From the NCBI GenBank assembly GCA_035308165.1, contig DATGHC010000002.1, forward strand, positions 70,310 to 134,309: a DNA stretch of 64,000 nucleotides, in the 5' to 3' direction. Of the stretch, positions 8,452 through 17,390 are shown piece by piece. The position numbers and the translations under genes are program-made. The DNA is from DASTCZ01 sp035308165. Its GTDB lineage: Bacteria > Acidobacteriota > Terriglobia > Acidiferrales > UBA7541. Position 1 is the stretch's first letter. Each line of letters starts with the position of its first letter. Under the pieces are notes generated by a model, which worked only from the letters and a program-made list of their open reading frames with translations, was not told where the DNA came from and did not search any database.

Positions 8452-10908
8452 ATGACTTTCACTTCGCTCGAAACGTGTTGGCAAGACGTTCGGTTTGGCG
8501 TCCGGACACTGCGCAAGAACGCCGGCTTCTCTGTGGTTGCCATCCTGACGCTGGCACTGGGAATCGGCGCAAACACAGCGCTGTTTTCCGTAGTGAACGG
8601 CGTCCTGTTAAACCCTTTGCCTTACCCGCAGGCTGGTGAACTTGTTTCGATCAATGGAAAAACTCCGGGGGCGAATTCCGGCCCGATTACCTACCTGAAT
8701 TTTCTTGATTGGCAACGCGAGTCCAAAACGTTTTCATCCATGGCCATGTACCGGAACCAGGATTTCAATTTCACCGGCGCTGATGTGTCCGAACGTGTGA
8801 GCGGCTACATGATTTCCGCGGACTTTTTTTCCACGCTTCGAGTGAATCCCATTCTCGGCAGGACTTTTCGGTCCGAAGAAGATCAAGTGGGCGTGGGGCC
8901 GGTGGTGATTCTCAGCGAGGGGTTTTGGAAACGCAAATTCGGTTCTTCGCCCGAGATTTTGGGGAAACCGGTCCTCCTGAATGGCACGCCGTACACGATT
9001 GTCGGCGTGATTCCCGCAAGCTTCAGTTTCTATGGCCACGATCGGGATGTGTATACGCCCATCGGGCAGTGGAGCGATCCTTCCTTTCGCGACCGTAGAA
9101 TTGATATGAGCGCACACGCGATCGGGCGGCTCAAGCCCGGCGTGCCGCTCTCGCAAGCGAAAGCGGACATGGACGGCGTGGCACAAAATCTTGCGCTGGC
9201 ATTTCCGGAGGCCGATAAAGGCATTGGCATCACGCTGGCTTCCATGAAGGACGATATGGTTGGTAATGTTCGGCCATTTCTGCTGGTGCTCCTGGGCGCG
9301 GTCGGATTTGTGCTGTTGATTGCGTGCGTAAATGTGGCGAATCTTTTATTGGCCCGGTCGGCGGGGAGGTCGCGCGAGTTTGCAATTCGCGCGGCCATGG
9401 GCGCAAGCCAGGGTCGCGTGATTCGCCAGCTTCTCACCGAAAGCATTCTGCTCGCCGGCCTGGGCGGGGCGCTGGGCCTTTTGATGGCGACTTGGGCAAC
9501 GCGGGCGCTGATTCAGACTCTGCCCGCGGCGTTGCCGCGTTCCAACGAGATCTCCCTGGATGCGCGCGTATTAATTTTCACAATGGCCTTGTCGCTGTTT
9601 GCCGGAATCATTTTTGGCCTCGCTCCGGCGCTGAAAACTTCGCGCGCGGACTTGCAAGAAATATTGAAAGAGAGCGGCCGCGGGGGCAGCGGCGCCCGCC
9701 ATCGCCTGCAAGGGATATTCGTGGCCGGCGAAGTAGCCATGGCCCTGGTTTTACTTGTTGGCGCCGGACTGATGATTCGCAGCCTGGCGGCGCTTTGGAG
9801 AGTTAATCCCGGCTTTAATCCCAGCCACGCCATCACCTTCAGTTTGTCGCTGCCGGCCAACTCTTCGACCAGCGCGGCCGAAACGCGCGCCCGATTGCGC
9901 GAATTTGATAGGAAGGTCGCATCCATCCCGGGAGTTGAGGCGGTCACGATTACTCTTGGCTCGCGACCGATGAAACATGATTCCACGTTACCGTTCTGGA
10001 GGGAGGGCCAGCCCAAACCTGCGAATATAAACGACATGAATCAGGCCATGTTTTACCTGGTTGAATCCGGCTATCAGCAGGCCATGGGAATCACGCTCCA
10101 GCGCGGGCGATGGATCAGGGATGAGGATAATGAAAACTCTCCCGTGGTTATCGTGATTGACGATGTTTTCGCGCGAACCTACTTCCCTAACGAAGATCCT
10201 CTTGGCAAGCGCGTTAATCTGGCGCTCTTCGGCGTGCCGGTGGAAATTGTTGGTGTCGTAGGCCACGTGAAACAGTGGGGACTCGACGCAGACGCGAAAT
10301 CAGCAATCGAGGCGCAATTCTTCTATCCGTTCATGCAGCTTCCTTCCAACATGACGCCGCTGGTTGCCGCAAATGTTGCTGTGGTTTTGCGAACCACAGG
10401 CGATCCAACCGCTACCGTGGAACCGGTCCGCCGGACGGTTCATCAACTCGATCCCAGGGAAGTGATCTACAGCGTGGAAACGTTGGATGAAATCGTGTCC
10501 AATTCGTTCGCGGCCCGCAGGCTCTCCATGATCCTCCTGGGAATTTTTTCCGCGCTGGCGCTTTTGCTTTCCTGCCTGGGAATTTACGGCGTGGTTTCTT
10601 ACGCCGTTACGCAGCAGACGCGCGAGATCGGAGTCCGCCTGGCGCTGGGCGCCCAGCAACGCGACGTTATGCGCCTGATCCTGGGGCAGGGGGCGAAACT
10701 TTCGCTGATTGGCGTGGGCCTGGGCGTTGCCGCGGCGCTGGTGCTGACGCGACTGATGGCCGCCTTGCTCTTCGGCGTCAGTGGAACTGATCCGCTTACT
10801 TTCAGCGCCGTGGCGTTTATCTTGTTTAGCGTGGCGCTGCTGGCTTGCTATATACCGGCTCGGCGCGCGATGCGCGTGGATCCGATGGTGGCACTGCGCC
10901 ACGAATGA
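8452..10908 (+). CDS. Orphan ABC permease (ADOP type), 818 aa
   Basis: This is a second double permease in tandem with the previous one, 57 bp downstream. It has the same order: TM1 (LTLALGIGANTALFSVVNGVLL), periplasmic MacB-like core, FtsX helices (about 275-400), a second TM1-like helix (about 415-440), a second core, and a final FtsX block with the same C-terminus (ARRAMRVDPMVALRHE). It lacks the ~75-residue cytoplasmic prefix of its neighbour. That suggests an in situ duplication followed by loss of the prefix, or a different subfamily. The ATG at 8452 is the most plausible start because family members without the prefix begin a few residues before WQDVRFG. Confidence 0.86.
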   Translation: MTFTSLETCWQDVRFGVRTLRKNAGFSVVAILTLALGIGANTALFSVVNGVLLNPLPYPQAGELVSINGKTPGANSGPITYLNFLDWQRESKTFSSMAMYRNQDFNFTGADVSERVSGYMISADFFSTLRVNPILGRTFRSEEDQVGVGPVVILSEGFWKRKFGSSPEILGKPVLLNGTPYTIVGVIPASFSFYGHDRDVYTPIGQWSDPSFRDRRIDMSAHAIGRLKPGVPLSQAKADMDGVAQNLALAFPEADKGIGITLASMKDDMVGNVRPFLLVLLGAVGFVLLIACVNVANLLLARSAGRSREFAIRAAMGASQGRVIRQLLTESILLAGLGGALGLLMATWATRALIQTLPAALPRSNEISLDARVLIFTMALSLFAGIIFGLAPALKTSRADLQEILKESGRGGSGARHRLQGIFVAGEVAMALVLLVGAGLMIRSLAALWRVNPGFNPSHAITFSLSLPANSSTSAAETRARLREFDRKVASIPGVEAVTITLGSRPMKHDSTLPFWREGQPKPANINDMNQAMFYLVESGYQQAMGITLQRGRWIRDEDNENSPVVIVIDDVFARTYFPNEDPLGKRVNLALFGVPVEIVGVVGHVKQWGLDADAKSAIEAQFFYPFMQLPSNMTPLVAANVAVVLRTTGDPTATVEPVRRTVHQLDPREVIYSVETLDEIVSNSFAARRLSMILLGIFSALALLLSCLGIYGVVSYAVTQQTREIGVRLALGAQQRDVMRLILGQGAKLSLIGVGLGVAAALVLTRLMAALLFGVSGTDPLTFSAVAFILFSVALLACYIPARRAMRVDPMVALRHE

Positions 10909-11474
10909 TTTCCTGATGAATTCGCCCGTCGCGACCCAAGTCGTCGGGGCGCTTAAATCGCGCCACCCCCCCTTCTACTTTTTGGATCAGTCTCATTCGG
11001 TGGGAGTTACGGAGGCGGTCGTCGTAAGAGTGGCAAATGCTGGACTTAAAAGCGTTTGCTTTCATATTGGTTCCCGCCTCATCGTAAGTGTCGCCTTTGG
11101 AGGGATTTAGGTGTTACTCAAATGGTTACTACAGCTATTGATTCCGCGGGACTTACGCGAGAGCTTGTAAGTGCGCATTCTGCTGGAGTTAAACTCCTTT
11201 CTTTTGAGATTCATAACAAATTGCGCAATTTCTGGACAGAATTACCAATTCCGGACATCATGAAGTCACATAGGTCTGATGTGGCGGAAATCGTTTCCGA
11301 CCGTCTACGTATTCTATTACTACAAAGTTATCCACCTTGTCAAGGTGAATTTAATAGAGATTGAAAATAAATTCTACGAGAGAAAATTCCGCCGTGTGTT
11401 TTTGTTCGAATGCCTCTGAGGTTTTTTGCGGTTTGACTAACCGGCGGAAAATCCAGGTTTGCGGGTAGAGAAAC
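10909..11474. other. 566-bp gap between convergent permease genes, partly low GC
   Basis: The stretch from about 10985 to 11440 is visibly more AT-rich than its surroundings. A short frame on the plus strand (ATG at 11122, stop at 11364, about 80 codons) has no recognisable domain and no Shine-Dalgarno sequence, so I do not call it a gene. There is an inverted repeat CACCTTG-T-CAAGGTG at 11333-11347, and a near-DnaA-box TTATCCACC at 11328-11336 that I consider chance. The region could be the remains of an older insertion; no transposase or recombinase trace was found. Confidence 0.4.
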
Positions 11475-13922
11475 TCAACCCTGGCGCAGGACGTCGGCAG
11501 GGTTGGAACGAGCGGCGGCGCGCGCGGGGGCGTAGCAGCCCGCAGCGGCAGCGAGCGCGAGCAGCACGATGGCTACGGCGATGGGCTCCGTCTGCCAAAC
11601 GGCCACCGGGCCCAGCCAGTGCTCCATCAGGGGATGCATGGCGCGGGAAGCCGCCGCGCCAAACAGCGCGCCCACCAAAACCGCGAGGACCAGCGCACGC
11701 GTCACATTCCAAGCCAGCCGGCCCGGAGGCGCGCCGAGTGCTGCACGGACCGCAAGCTCATGCCCGCGCGCTGCAACTATGCCTGCAGCAACCGCGTACA
11801 CACCCTGAATGCTCAGTCCCAGGCCGAGCAACCCCAGCAGAAGCATGCCTGCCATGCGGGCCAGCGGACGGGTCAATGTGGCCTGCCAGCGCGCCTGCAT
11901 AGTCGTAACGTCCGAAATATCCAGAGGGTTCGCCATTCCGTCCAACAACTGTGGCGCGAGAATGGTGACCGCAGCCGTCGAGGAATCCGTTCGCAAAATA
12001 ACACTGCTGCAACAGTCGTCATACTGCGTGTCGGGCACATAGACCATCGGAACCGGATCCTGAGACCAGAAGCCAGTAAAATTGGCGGCCACGCCGACGA
12101 TCTTGTAATGGAGCTGCAGTTTTGACCCGGCAGCGATCTGCGAACCCACGGCCTGCGCGGGCGAGTCCCAGTTCCGCTGGGCCATATCCAAACTAATGAT
12201 TGACACCGGCTCGCCGCCGCGGTGGTCAGTGTTGTCAAAGTTGCGGCCGAACAGGATCGGAATCCCGAGAGTGCGGAAATAGCTGGGCGTAACAGAAAAG
12301 GGCTGGATGGTATCGCGCAAAGTTCCGGTCGCATCGCTCTGCTTATCAAAAGACATGGGACGGTCGTCCGGTGGAAAATGGCTCACCAGTGCGATCGCCC
12401 GTGTGCCCGGCAGGCGCTCCAGCCGCGATTGAACTTGCCGATTGAGTTCATCTCCCTGGGCGTCGGAAAGCTGGACCCAGTTTCGCATTCCAACCGACAT
12501 AGTCACCGTGCGGCTCGGCTCTGGCCCGAGATTGGCGGCCGAGAGAGTAGCGTAAGTCTTGGCCGTCAGCGCTGCTGCCGCCAGCAGGCAAATTCCTATC
12601 CCTGCCTGTGCTGCCAACAGAACGAAACGCCAGCGGCCAGCCCCGGGACCGTTGTCACTAAGGCCAGTGTAGCCCGTTGCGCCGCCCGCTGAAGCAAGCG
12701 CACGCGAAGCTCCCTGTCCATTCGCTGCGGCCACCACCAGCGCCGACCAAATCAACGAAGCGGCCAGGGCGAAAGTCGCAAAGGCGAGCAGAACGGAGAG
12801 ATTCAAAGGCGGCGGAACCTGCAAGGCCTGGCCAAGTCCGGCTGCCGGTACCAACCATGCCAGCACTCGCAGCAACGCAGAGGCAAACCACACGCCCAGT
12901 CCCAGCGATAGAAGTGTGAGTAAGCATTTTTCGGCCGCCACATCGCTCCACAGGCGCCAGCGGCTTGCGCCCAGTACAGCACGAATGGCTATCTCGCGGC
13001 GCCGTCTCCTGCCTTCCGCTCCCATGAGGACAGCGAGATTAACGCAGGCCACCAGGAACACCAACCCCACACCTGATACGAGCAGTCCCATGGTCTGACG
13101 CGCGGGGCCGTGTGCTATCGCGTCCAGGCCCTGCACCACGGGGCGATTCTGCCGCTTGAAATTATAGATCTGCCCAATGCGTTTCGTTACCACGGTTAAT
13201 GCGGCCTCGGCCTGCTCCGCGCTGACTCCGGGGCGGAGCCGTCCCACCCCGAAGAACAACATGCCCTGCCGGGAAAGGTTCGCAATGTTCGGCGGAATCA
13301 GAATCCACAGGTCAGGCTCCCTGATAAGGAATGGAAGCGGGATGCCCACGCCCGCGGGAAGGACGCCGACAATTTGTAGTGGCGACTTATAGCTCCCCGA
13401 CGCGTCCGAGGCTTTCCAAACAGTCTCGCCAATCACCGATGGACTGCCACCGTACCGGGTTTGCCAAAGGTGTTCGCCGATCCAAACGGGATTGGTCGTC
13501 TTGTCGCCGTAAGTTTTATCGTCAAGCCGAACAGCGCGCCCCAAAACGGGGCGTATTCCCAGATCGTTGAACACGCTCGCCTGGATGAAGCCTACGTTAA
13601 TTTCTGTCGCGCCTCCGCCGTCAATCAACCAAGATGGCGAGGCGGGAGTAAAGGCACCAAGTGAGGAGAAAATGGTGTGGGTTGAATCGGAAAAATCCGC
13701 CACATCAGGGCCGGCTAACGCCATCACCGCCGCACCGGGCTCGGTATGCTCCCAAACTGCAACGAGCTGCCCGGGATCACGATATGGCAGGGGCTGATAA
13801 CCCAACGCCAGCATCAAGCTGACCAGCGCCGCTGTCGCGCCCATGCCAACAGCGATGGTGAGGGAGAATTGCGCGGTCATGAGCGAGCTTCGGCGCCAGG
13901 TTCGCAGCCAGACGCTTATCAT
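11475..13922 (-). CDS. Divergent orphan ABC permease (MacB/FtsX-like), 815 aa
   Basis: A third double permease, on the opposite strand. The N-terminal helix (SLTIAVGMGATAALVSLMLALGYQPLPYRDPGQLVAVWE) matches the MacB-like start, with the conserved PLPYRDP turn. A periplasmic core, FtsX helices around 270-385, a second core and final FtsX helices follow, ending AARSNPADVLRQG instead of the VDPMVALRHE tail of the other three permeases. It is clearly more distant in sequence. The VWA gene upstream at 14081-15082 is on the same strand, 158 bp away, so co-transcription is possible. The ATG at 13922 is accepted because only a short cytoplasmic segment precedes the first membrane helix. Confidence 0.84.
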   Translation of the reverse strand: MISVWLRTWRRSSLMTAQFSLTIAVGMGATAALVSLMLALGYQPLPYRDPGQLVAVWEHTEPGAAVMALAGPDVADFSDSTHTIFSSLGAFTPASPSWLIDGGGATEINVGFIQASVFNDLGIRPVLGRAVRLDDKTYGDKTTNPVWIGEHLWQTRYGGSPSVIGETVWKASDASGSYKSPLQIVGVLPAGVGIPLPFLIREPDLWILIPPNIANLSRQGMLFFGVGRLRPGVSAEQAEAALTVVTKRIGQIYNFKRQNRPVVQGLDAIAHGPARQTMGLLVSGVGLVFLVACVNLAVLMGAEGRRRRREIAIRAVLGASRWRLWSDVAAEKCLLTLLSLGLGVWFASALLRVLAWLVPAAGLGQALQVPPPLNLSVLLAFATFALAASLIWSALVVAAANGQGASRALASAGGATGYTGLSDNGPGAGRWRFVLLAAQAGIGICLLAAAALTAKTYATLSAANLGPEPSRTVTMSVGMRNWVQLSDAQGDELNRQVQSRLERLPGTRAIALVSHFPPDDRPMSFDKQSDATGTLRDTIQPFSVTPSYFRTLGIPILFGRNFDNTDHRGGEPVSIISLDMAQRNWDSPAQAVGSQIAAGSKLQLHYKIVGVAANFTGFWSQDPVPMVYVPDTQYDDCCSSVILRTDSSTAAVTILAPQLLDGMANPLDISDVTTMQARWQATLTRPLARMAGMLLLGLLGLGLSIQGVYAVAAGIVAARGHELAVRAALGAPPGRLAWNVTRALVLAVLVGALFGAAASRAMHPLMEHWLGPVAVWQTEPIAVAIVLLALAAAAGCYAPARAAARSNPADVLRQG

Positions 13923-14080
13923 GATGCCCAGTCTAACTCCAATTGTGGCCCGGGCGACGCATTATTGGATTGGGAATCCGCAGTCGTATCCATTTGAAGC
14001 CGCTGGCGGAAAATCGATTTTCATCGATCTGGCCCTTCGAATTAGCCGCGAGACCTGCGGGCGCTGCTATTCCACCGTCG

Positions 14081-15082
14081 TCAGTGCGTATCCGCCCGCG
14101 ATGAGCCTGTTTCGACTGAACCCCCATCCACTTGACCCTTGGGTGCACAATAATAGCCGCTCCTGGACGGAACTATATAGTCGTCCCCCTTCGAGCCAAA
14201 CGATGGGGCCAAGCTCACATCAAGTTTGTGTTCCTTGTCGTCCGCGCAGATACCTGACCTGTAATATCCCACCGTGTAGCGCGTCCTGACGCGCTGAATC
14301 AGCTCCTCAAACGTGGAGGCCAGCGAGTCCCTTGCCTTCACCTCAACCACTTCGCCGCCAGCTCGCTTGACCACTTCGCCAACGTCGAGATCGGAATAGA
14401 CGCCCTCTGGATTGTTTCCGGGAATCTTAAGGTTGTACAAGGAAGCATCTGCTTCCAGGATTTCGCCCACGATTTCGCCTATTTCATGGTTGCTGTGTAC
14501 AGTGCTGACATCATCGCTGATTAGAATGATCACCCGACGGCTCTTCCGCTCAGCAGTCATCAGGTACTTCGCAGCCTCAAACAAGCCGTCTCTGATATCG
14601 GTGCCTTCGCCAGCTTTTAAGGAAGCAATCTCTCTTGCGATCTTGGTTTTGTCCTTGGTGAGCGGCACGCGGAAATCCACATCAAAGGCAAAGGGAGAGA
14701 GCGCCACTTCGTCCTCCGGCTTGAATGTGGAAAGCGTGGTGGCCGCGGCATAATTGAGAATTTCAAGGAAGGGTTCGATGGAGACGCTGACGTCCAGCAC
14801 CAGTACGACACTGAGCGGCAGTTGGTCGCGACTCAAGTACTCAATCTTTTGGTCAACGCCATCCTCGCGGACGATGAAATCTTCAGTTTTCAGATTGCTC
14901 AGGACCTGCCAATCTTTGTTTCTCACCGTGGCATCGACCAAAACCATATTCACGCCCACGCGGATTGGTTTCTGACTTTGTCCCTGTGCCCGGGTTGAAG
15001 CGCCGATCATCAAACACATGGTACTCACAGCAGTAAGAGCAACGCAGGTAAGCCACTTTCGAGGCTGGCGAATGGCAGGCAT
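14081..15082 (-). CDS. Secreted VWA domain protein (VWFA-related Acidobacterial domain)
   Basis: An exported protein of 333 residues. I place the start at the ATG at 15082, not at the ATG 24 nt upstream, because GGTGAGGGA lies just before it and a signal peptide (hydrophobic segment ending ASTRAQG) then follows directly. After the signal comes the acidobacterial entry segment (VGVNMVLVDATVRNKDWQVLSNLKTEDFIVREDGV), then a VWA domain with an intact MIDAS start (LDVSVSIEPF, DxSxS) and a RVIILISDD strand. The C-terminus carries the usual ...RTRYTVGYYRS segment. Function is unknown; the family is thought to mediate protein contacts outside the cytoplasm. It precedes the minus-strand permease. Confidence 0.85.
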   Translation of the reverse strand: MPAIRQPRKWLTCVALTAVSTMCLMIGASTRAQGQSQKPIRVGVNMVLVDATVRNKDWQVLSNLKTEDFIVREDGVDQKIEYLSRDQLPLSVVLVLDVSVSIEPFLEILNYAAATTLSTFKPEDEVALSPFAFDVDFRVPLTKDKTKIAREIASLKAGEGTDIRDGLFEAAKYLMTAERKSRRVIILISDDVSTVHSNHEIGEIVGEILEADASLYNLKIPGNNPEGVYSDLDVGEVVKRAGGEVVEVKARDSLASTFEELIQRVRTRYTVGYYRSGICADDKEHKLDVSLAPSFGSKGDDYIVPSRSGYYCAPKGQVDGGSVETGSSRADTH

Positions 15083-15258
15083 CGTGTCCCTCACCTGGAA
15101 ACACACGATTCGCAGTCGTGGTATAACGTCATTTAATTTACTTCTGTGAAAATACGCCGGTCAAGACATTTCACCTGATGACTGGCTGGGGCGTCCGGCT
15201 CGATAGTATTCGTGAAACGCTACGGAAAAAACTTCTAGAGCGAAGGAGAGAATCCGAG

Positions 15259-16002
15259 ATGACTACTAATTCGTTGACTGCTCTGGTTACAGGTGGAACG
15301 AGCGGCATTGGACGGGCCACCGCCAATAAACTAGCTCAGCTTGGCATACACGTCGTAGTGGTGGGCCGCAATGCAGAGCGCGGTGAGAAGGCGGTTGCAG
15401 AAATCCGTTCAGCCGGAGGCGAAGCGGATTTTATCGCATCTGACCTCCGAGACGCTGCGAGCGCACGCGAAGTTGCGGGAAGAGCGGTCGCAATCGGACA
15501 CGGCCACGTCGATATTCTGATCAACAATGCAGGGATCTTTCCGTTTGGCCCTACGGACAAAACCACGGAAGAAGAGTTTGACCGGGTGGTCGCGCTCAAC
15601 ATCAAGGCACCGTATTTCCTGGTCGCGGAACTTGCTCCGCTGATGGCAAAGAGAGGAAAGGGGGCCATCGTCAATATATCGACGATGGTTGCTGATTTCG
15701 GGGCTTCGGGCATGAGTCTCTATGGGTCAAGCAAGGCGGCGATGAATTTGCTCACCAAAGCGTGGGCAGCTGAATATGGCCCGAGCGGCGTCCGCGTCAA
15801 TGCCGTGAGTCCTGGACCTACGCGGACCGAAGGCACGGAAGCGATGGGCGAAGGCCTTGAGCAACTGGCCGCCCAGGCTCCGGCAGGCCGTCCGGCTAGA
15901 GCAGATGAGATCGCCGAGGCTATTGTATTCCTGGCGACGGATCGTTCCAGTTTCATTCAGGGGGCAAAGCTCGCCGTTGATGGCGGTCGGACAGCTGTTT
16001 GA
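15259..16002 (+). CDS. SDR family NAD(P)-dependent oxidoreductase
   Basis: A classical short-chain dehydrogenase of 247 residues. I chose the ATG at 15259 because GGAGAG lies 8-14 nt upstream and the protein then has standard SDR length; an in-frame ATG at 15178 would add 27 charged residues. Visible motifs are the cofactor loop TGGTSGIG (about 11-18), NNAG (about 90), the catalytic Ser in IVNISTMVADFG, and YGSSK (Tyr/Lys, about 155-159). The C-terminal FLATDRSSFIQGAKLAVDGG is typical of FabG-like members. Substrate cannot be predicted. It stands alone, convergent with the Yip1-like gene. Confidence 0.88.
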   Translation: MTTNSLTALVTGGTSGIGRATANKLAQLGIHVVVVGRNAERGEKAVAEIRSAGGEADFIASDLRDAASAREVAGRAVAIGHGHVDILINNAGIFPFGPTDKTTEEEFDRVVALNIKAPYFLVAELAPLMAKRGKGAIVNISTMVADFGASGMSLYGSSKAAMNLLTKAWAAEYGPSGVRVNAVSPGPTRTEGTEAMGEGLEQLAAQAPAGRPARADEIAEAIVFLATDRSSFIQGAKLAVDGGRTAV

Positions 16003-16140
16003 GCGGCATGGAATTCGGGGACGGACGGGAACTTACCCGACGATCAGCTCAGTATTTGGCTAAAGGGGTTATTCAAAATCCATCTAGAGTTGTGGCTCTG
16101 CGGTTCAGAAAACGTCCCGCATGTCCCAGAGTTCCCGAAG

Positions 16141-16173
16141 GTGGGTTCGATGGTGGCGCTGAAGCACGAATAA
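16141..16173 (+). pseudogene. Possible relic of an orphan permease C-terminus
   Basis: In the 217-bp gap between the SDR gene and the Yip1-like gene, one frame reads VGSMVALKHE followed by TAA, preceded by PK. The neighbouring permeases at 5728 and 8452 both end RVDPMVALRHE. The match is only ten residues long and could be chance, but the position at a stop codon and the nearby permease genes make a degraded fourth local copy plausible. Nothing else recognisable lies in the gap. Confidence 0.25.
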
Positions 16174-16219
16174 CGCCTAGCGCGCCGAAATTGGTTCCTG
16201 CACGAGCAGGAAATAAATG

Positions 16220-16861
16220 CTAGTCAGGAAGCGTGTGGGTCACAGGCATCAGATAGAAAACCACACCAAAGAAAATAATATTCACGCCCGCCGATAATAT
16301 GAATGCCTGCAAACGGTCGATGTGGTCAAGCTCCTCGAAAACAACCATGATGACAACCACGGCGCCTATTCCGCTCAATAATGTGCCAATGAAGGGGACA
16401 ATGGCGACCCAGGTGACGACCGAGACGCCCAAAAACAAAGAGCGCAAGAGCGGCAGAAATTTGCCCGTGCCGCCGAGAAAATACTTGGCAATCAAATGGC
16501 AAATGCCGAAGCGAGCAACGTCATAAGCGAGTCCGAGCGGGATCAAGGCCAGCAAATAAAGAAATGTGCTTGTGGGGAGGGGGCCCCCGTTATTGGAAAT
16601 CCTGATAAGGATGCCCAGCAAAGCCGGGACGCCGATGCCGAGCAGATAAAACAAAAATCCATAGAGCAGAGCGTTGGGGTCGCGAGATGCGCTGCGAATG
16701 TAGCGATCGTCCCAGAACACGATCTTCCAACCCATGACGAAGTATTCGATGGGAGCAAACTGCAGGCCGGCGGGGATCGGCGGATCGGCTTCCGTCAGCG
16801 GGGCTACGCCGGGACAATTGTGCGTGAGGCCGTAAGACTGGCCGCAGATCGTGCAGATCAT
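16220..16861 (-). CDS. Zinc-ribbon plus Yip1-like membrane protein
   Basis: A 213-residue membrane protein. The N-terminus has CTICGQ and a second Cys in HNCPG, which look like a small, partly preserved zinc ribbon. From about residue 60 onward there are four to five hydrophobic helices (for example LLYGFLFYLLGIGVPALLGI, FLYLLALIPLGLAYDVARFG and the segment around 145-170) in the arrangement of the Yip1/DUF1282 superfamily. The start is well supported: AAGGAGG lies 5 nt before the ATG. The gene runs divergently from the riboswitch-controlled operon that follows. Role unknown. Confidence 0.7.
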   Translation of the reverse strand: MICTICGQSYGLTHNCPGVAPLTEADPPIPAGLQFAPIEYFVMGWKIVFWDDRYIRSASRDPNALLYGFLFYLLGIGVPALLGILIRISNNGGPLPTSTFLYLLALIPLGLAYDVARFGICHLIAKYFLGGTGKFLPLLRSLFLGVSVVTWVAIVPFIGTLLSGIGAVVVIMVVFEELDHIDRLQAFILSAGVNIIFFGVVFYLMPVTHTLPD

Positions 16862-17071
16862 GGAGCCTCCTTCCCGGGAACGGTTGCGGGCAATCTAGCA
16901 AATCGCGAAAATAACGCAACTATAAAGTTCGCTGGACGGCATGGCGGCGTGGGAGGGTGATTATTTCTTCCGGCGGAGCTGGGCGAAGAGACCATTGGTA
17001 CTGGAGCGTGAAAGACCCGTACCGCACAGGATGAATGTTGTGATGATAAGCCGCGAGGAGGGCGGGTACGC

Positions 17072-17100
17072 TTGACACGAGCAATGGCTTTTCGTATGGT
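17072..17100 (+). promoter_or_regulatory. Sigma70-like promoter of the SAM-riboswitch operon
   Basis: A consensus -35 box TTGACA at 17072-17077 is separated by exactly 17 nt from TATGGT at 17095-17100 (four of six -10 positions). Transcription would start near 17107, about 24 nt before the first strand of the SAM aptamer. The element faces away from the Yip1-like gene and toward the thrC-like operon. It is a sequence match only. Confidence 0.6.
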
Positions 17101-17130
17101 TGGATGGTAAAGCTCAAGCCGCAAGGGTCT

Positions 17131-17250
17131 GAGTTTTCATGCAGAGTGGCCGAGGGAACGGGCCCGACGACGCCACGGCAACCGGTGGGGCGCAATGCCC
17201 TTCATCCGGTGCCAATTCCCGCCCCGAGTCGCGGGGGGACATGGGAATTT
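17131..17250 (+). promoter_or_regulatory. SAM-I (S-box) riboswitch aptamer
   Basis: The conserved S-box core is clearly present: AGAGTGGCCGAGGGA (17143-17157), GGCCCGACGA, then GGCAACC (17176-17182), and later GGTGCCAATTCC (17208-17219). Helices can be drawn. P1 pairs 17131-17141 (GAGTTTTCATG) with 17240-17250 (CATGGGAATTT). P2 is closed by GTGGC/GCCAC. P3 is ACCGG/CCGGT with an inner GGGC/GCCC. P4 is CCCC/GGGG around 17222-17237. The aptamer senses S-adenosylmethionine and normally shuts methionine or sulfur genes when SAM is plentiful. Here it sits 140 nt before the thrC-like gene, so the whole downstream operon is probably SAM-repressed. Confidence 0.9.
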
Positions 17251-17267
17251 AGGCGAACACCCTAAAT
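17247..17267 (+). promoter_or_regulatory. Putative switching hairpin of the SAM riboswitch
   Basis: ATTTAGG (17247-17253) and CCTAAAT (17261-17267) form a perfect 7-bp stem with a 7-nt loop. Its 5' arm overlaps the last bases of the aptamer's P1 strand, so the hairpin and full P1 cannot both form. Further down, GGTGCA-TTCA-TGCACC (17327-17342) is a second stem, and GCATTG at 17345-17350 can pair with CAATGC over the ATG at 17391. No T-run follows any of these, so control at translation is more likely than termination. This is inference from base pairing by eye. Confidence 0.4.
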
Positions 17268-17390
17268 CTTCTCACCCCAGACTTGAAGGAACTCCGGCGC
17301 GAAGCGATGTTGTCTTCGTGCATGCCGGTGCATTCATGCACCGAGCATTGCCGGATGTTTCTTCAATCCGCAATCTAAATACTCGGGCCA

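Noticed and set aside
11328..11336. DnaA box-like TTATCCACC
   Set aside because: One mismatch from consensus, isolated, and far from replication genes.
10909..11474. Insertion sequence or prophage remnant
   Set aside because: No transposase, integrase or terminal repeats could be found.
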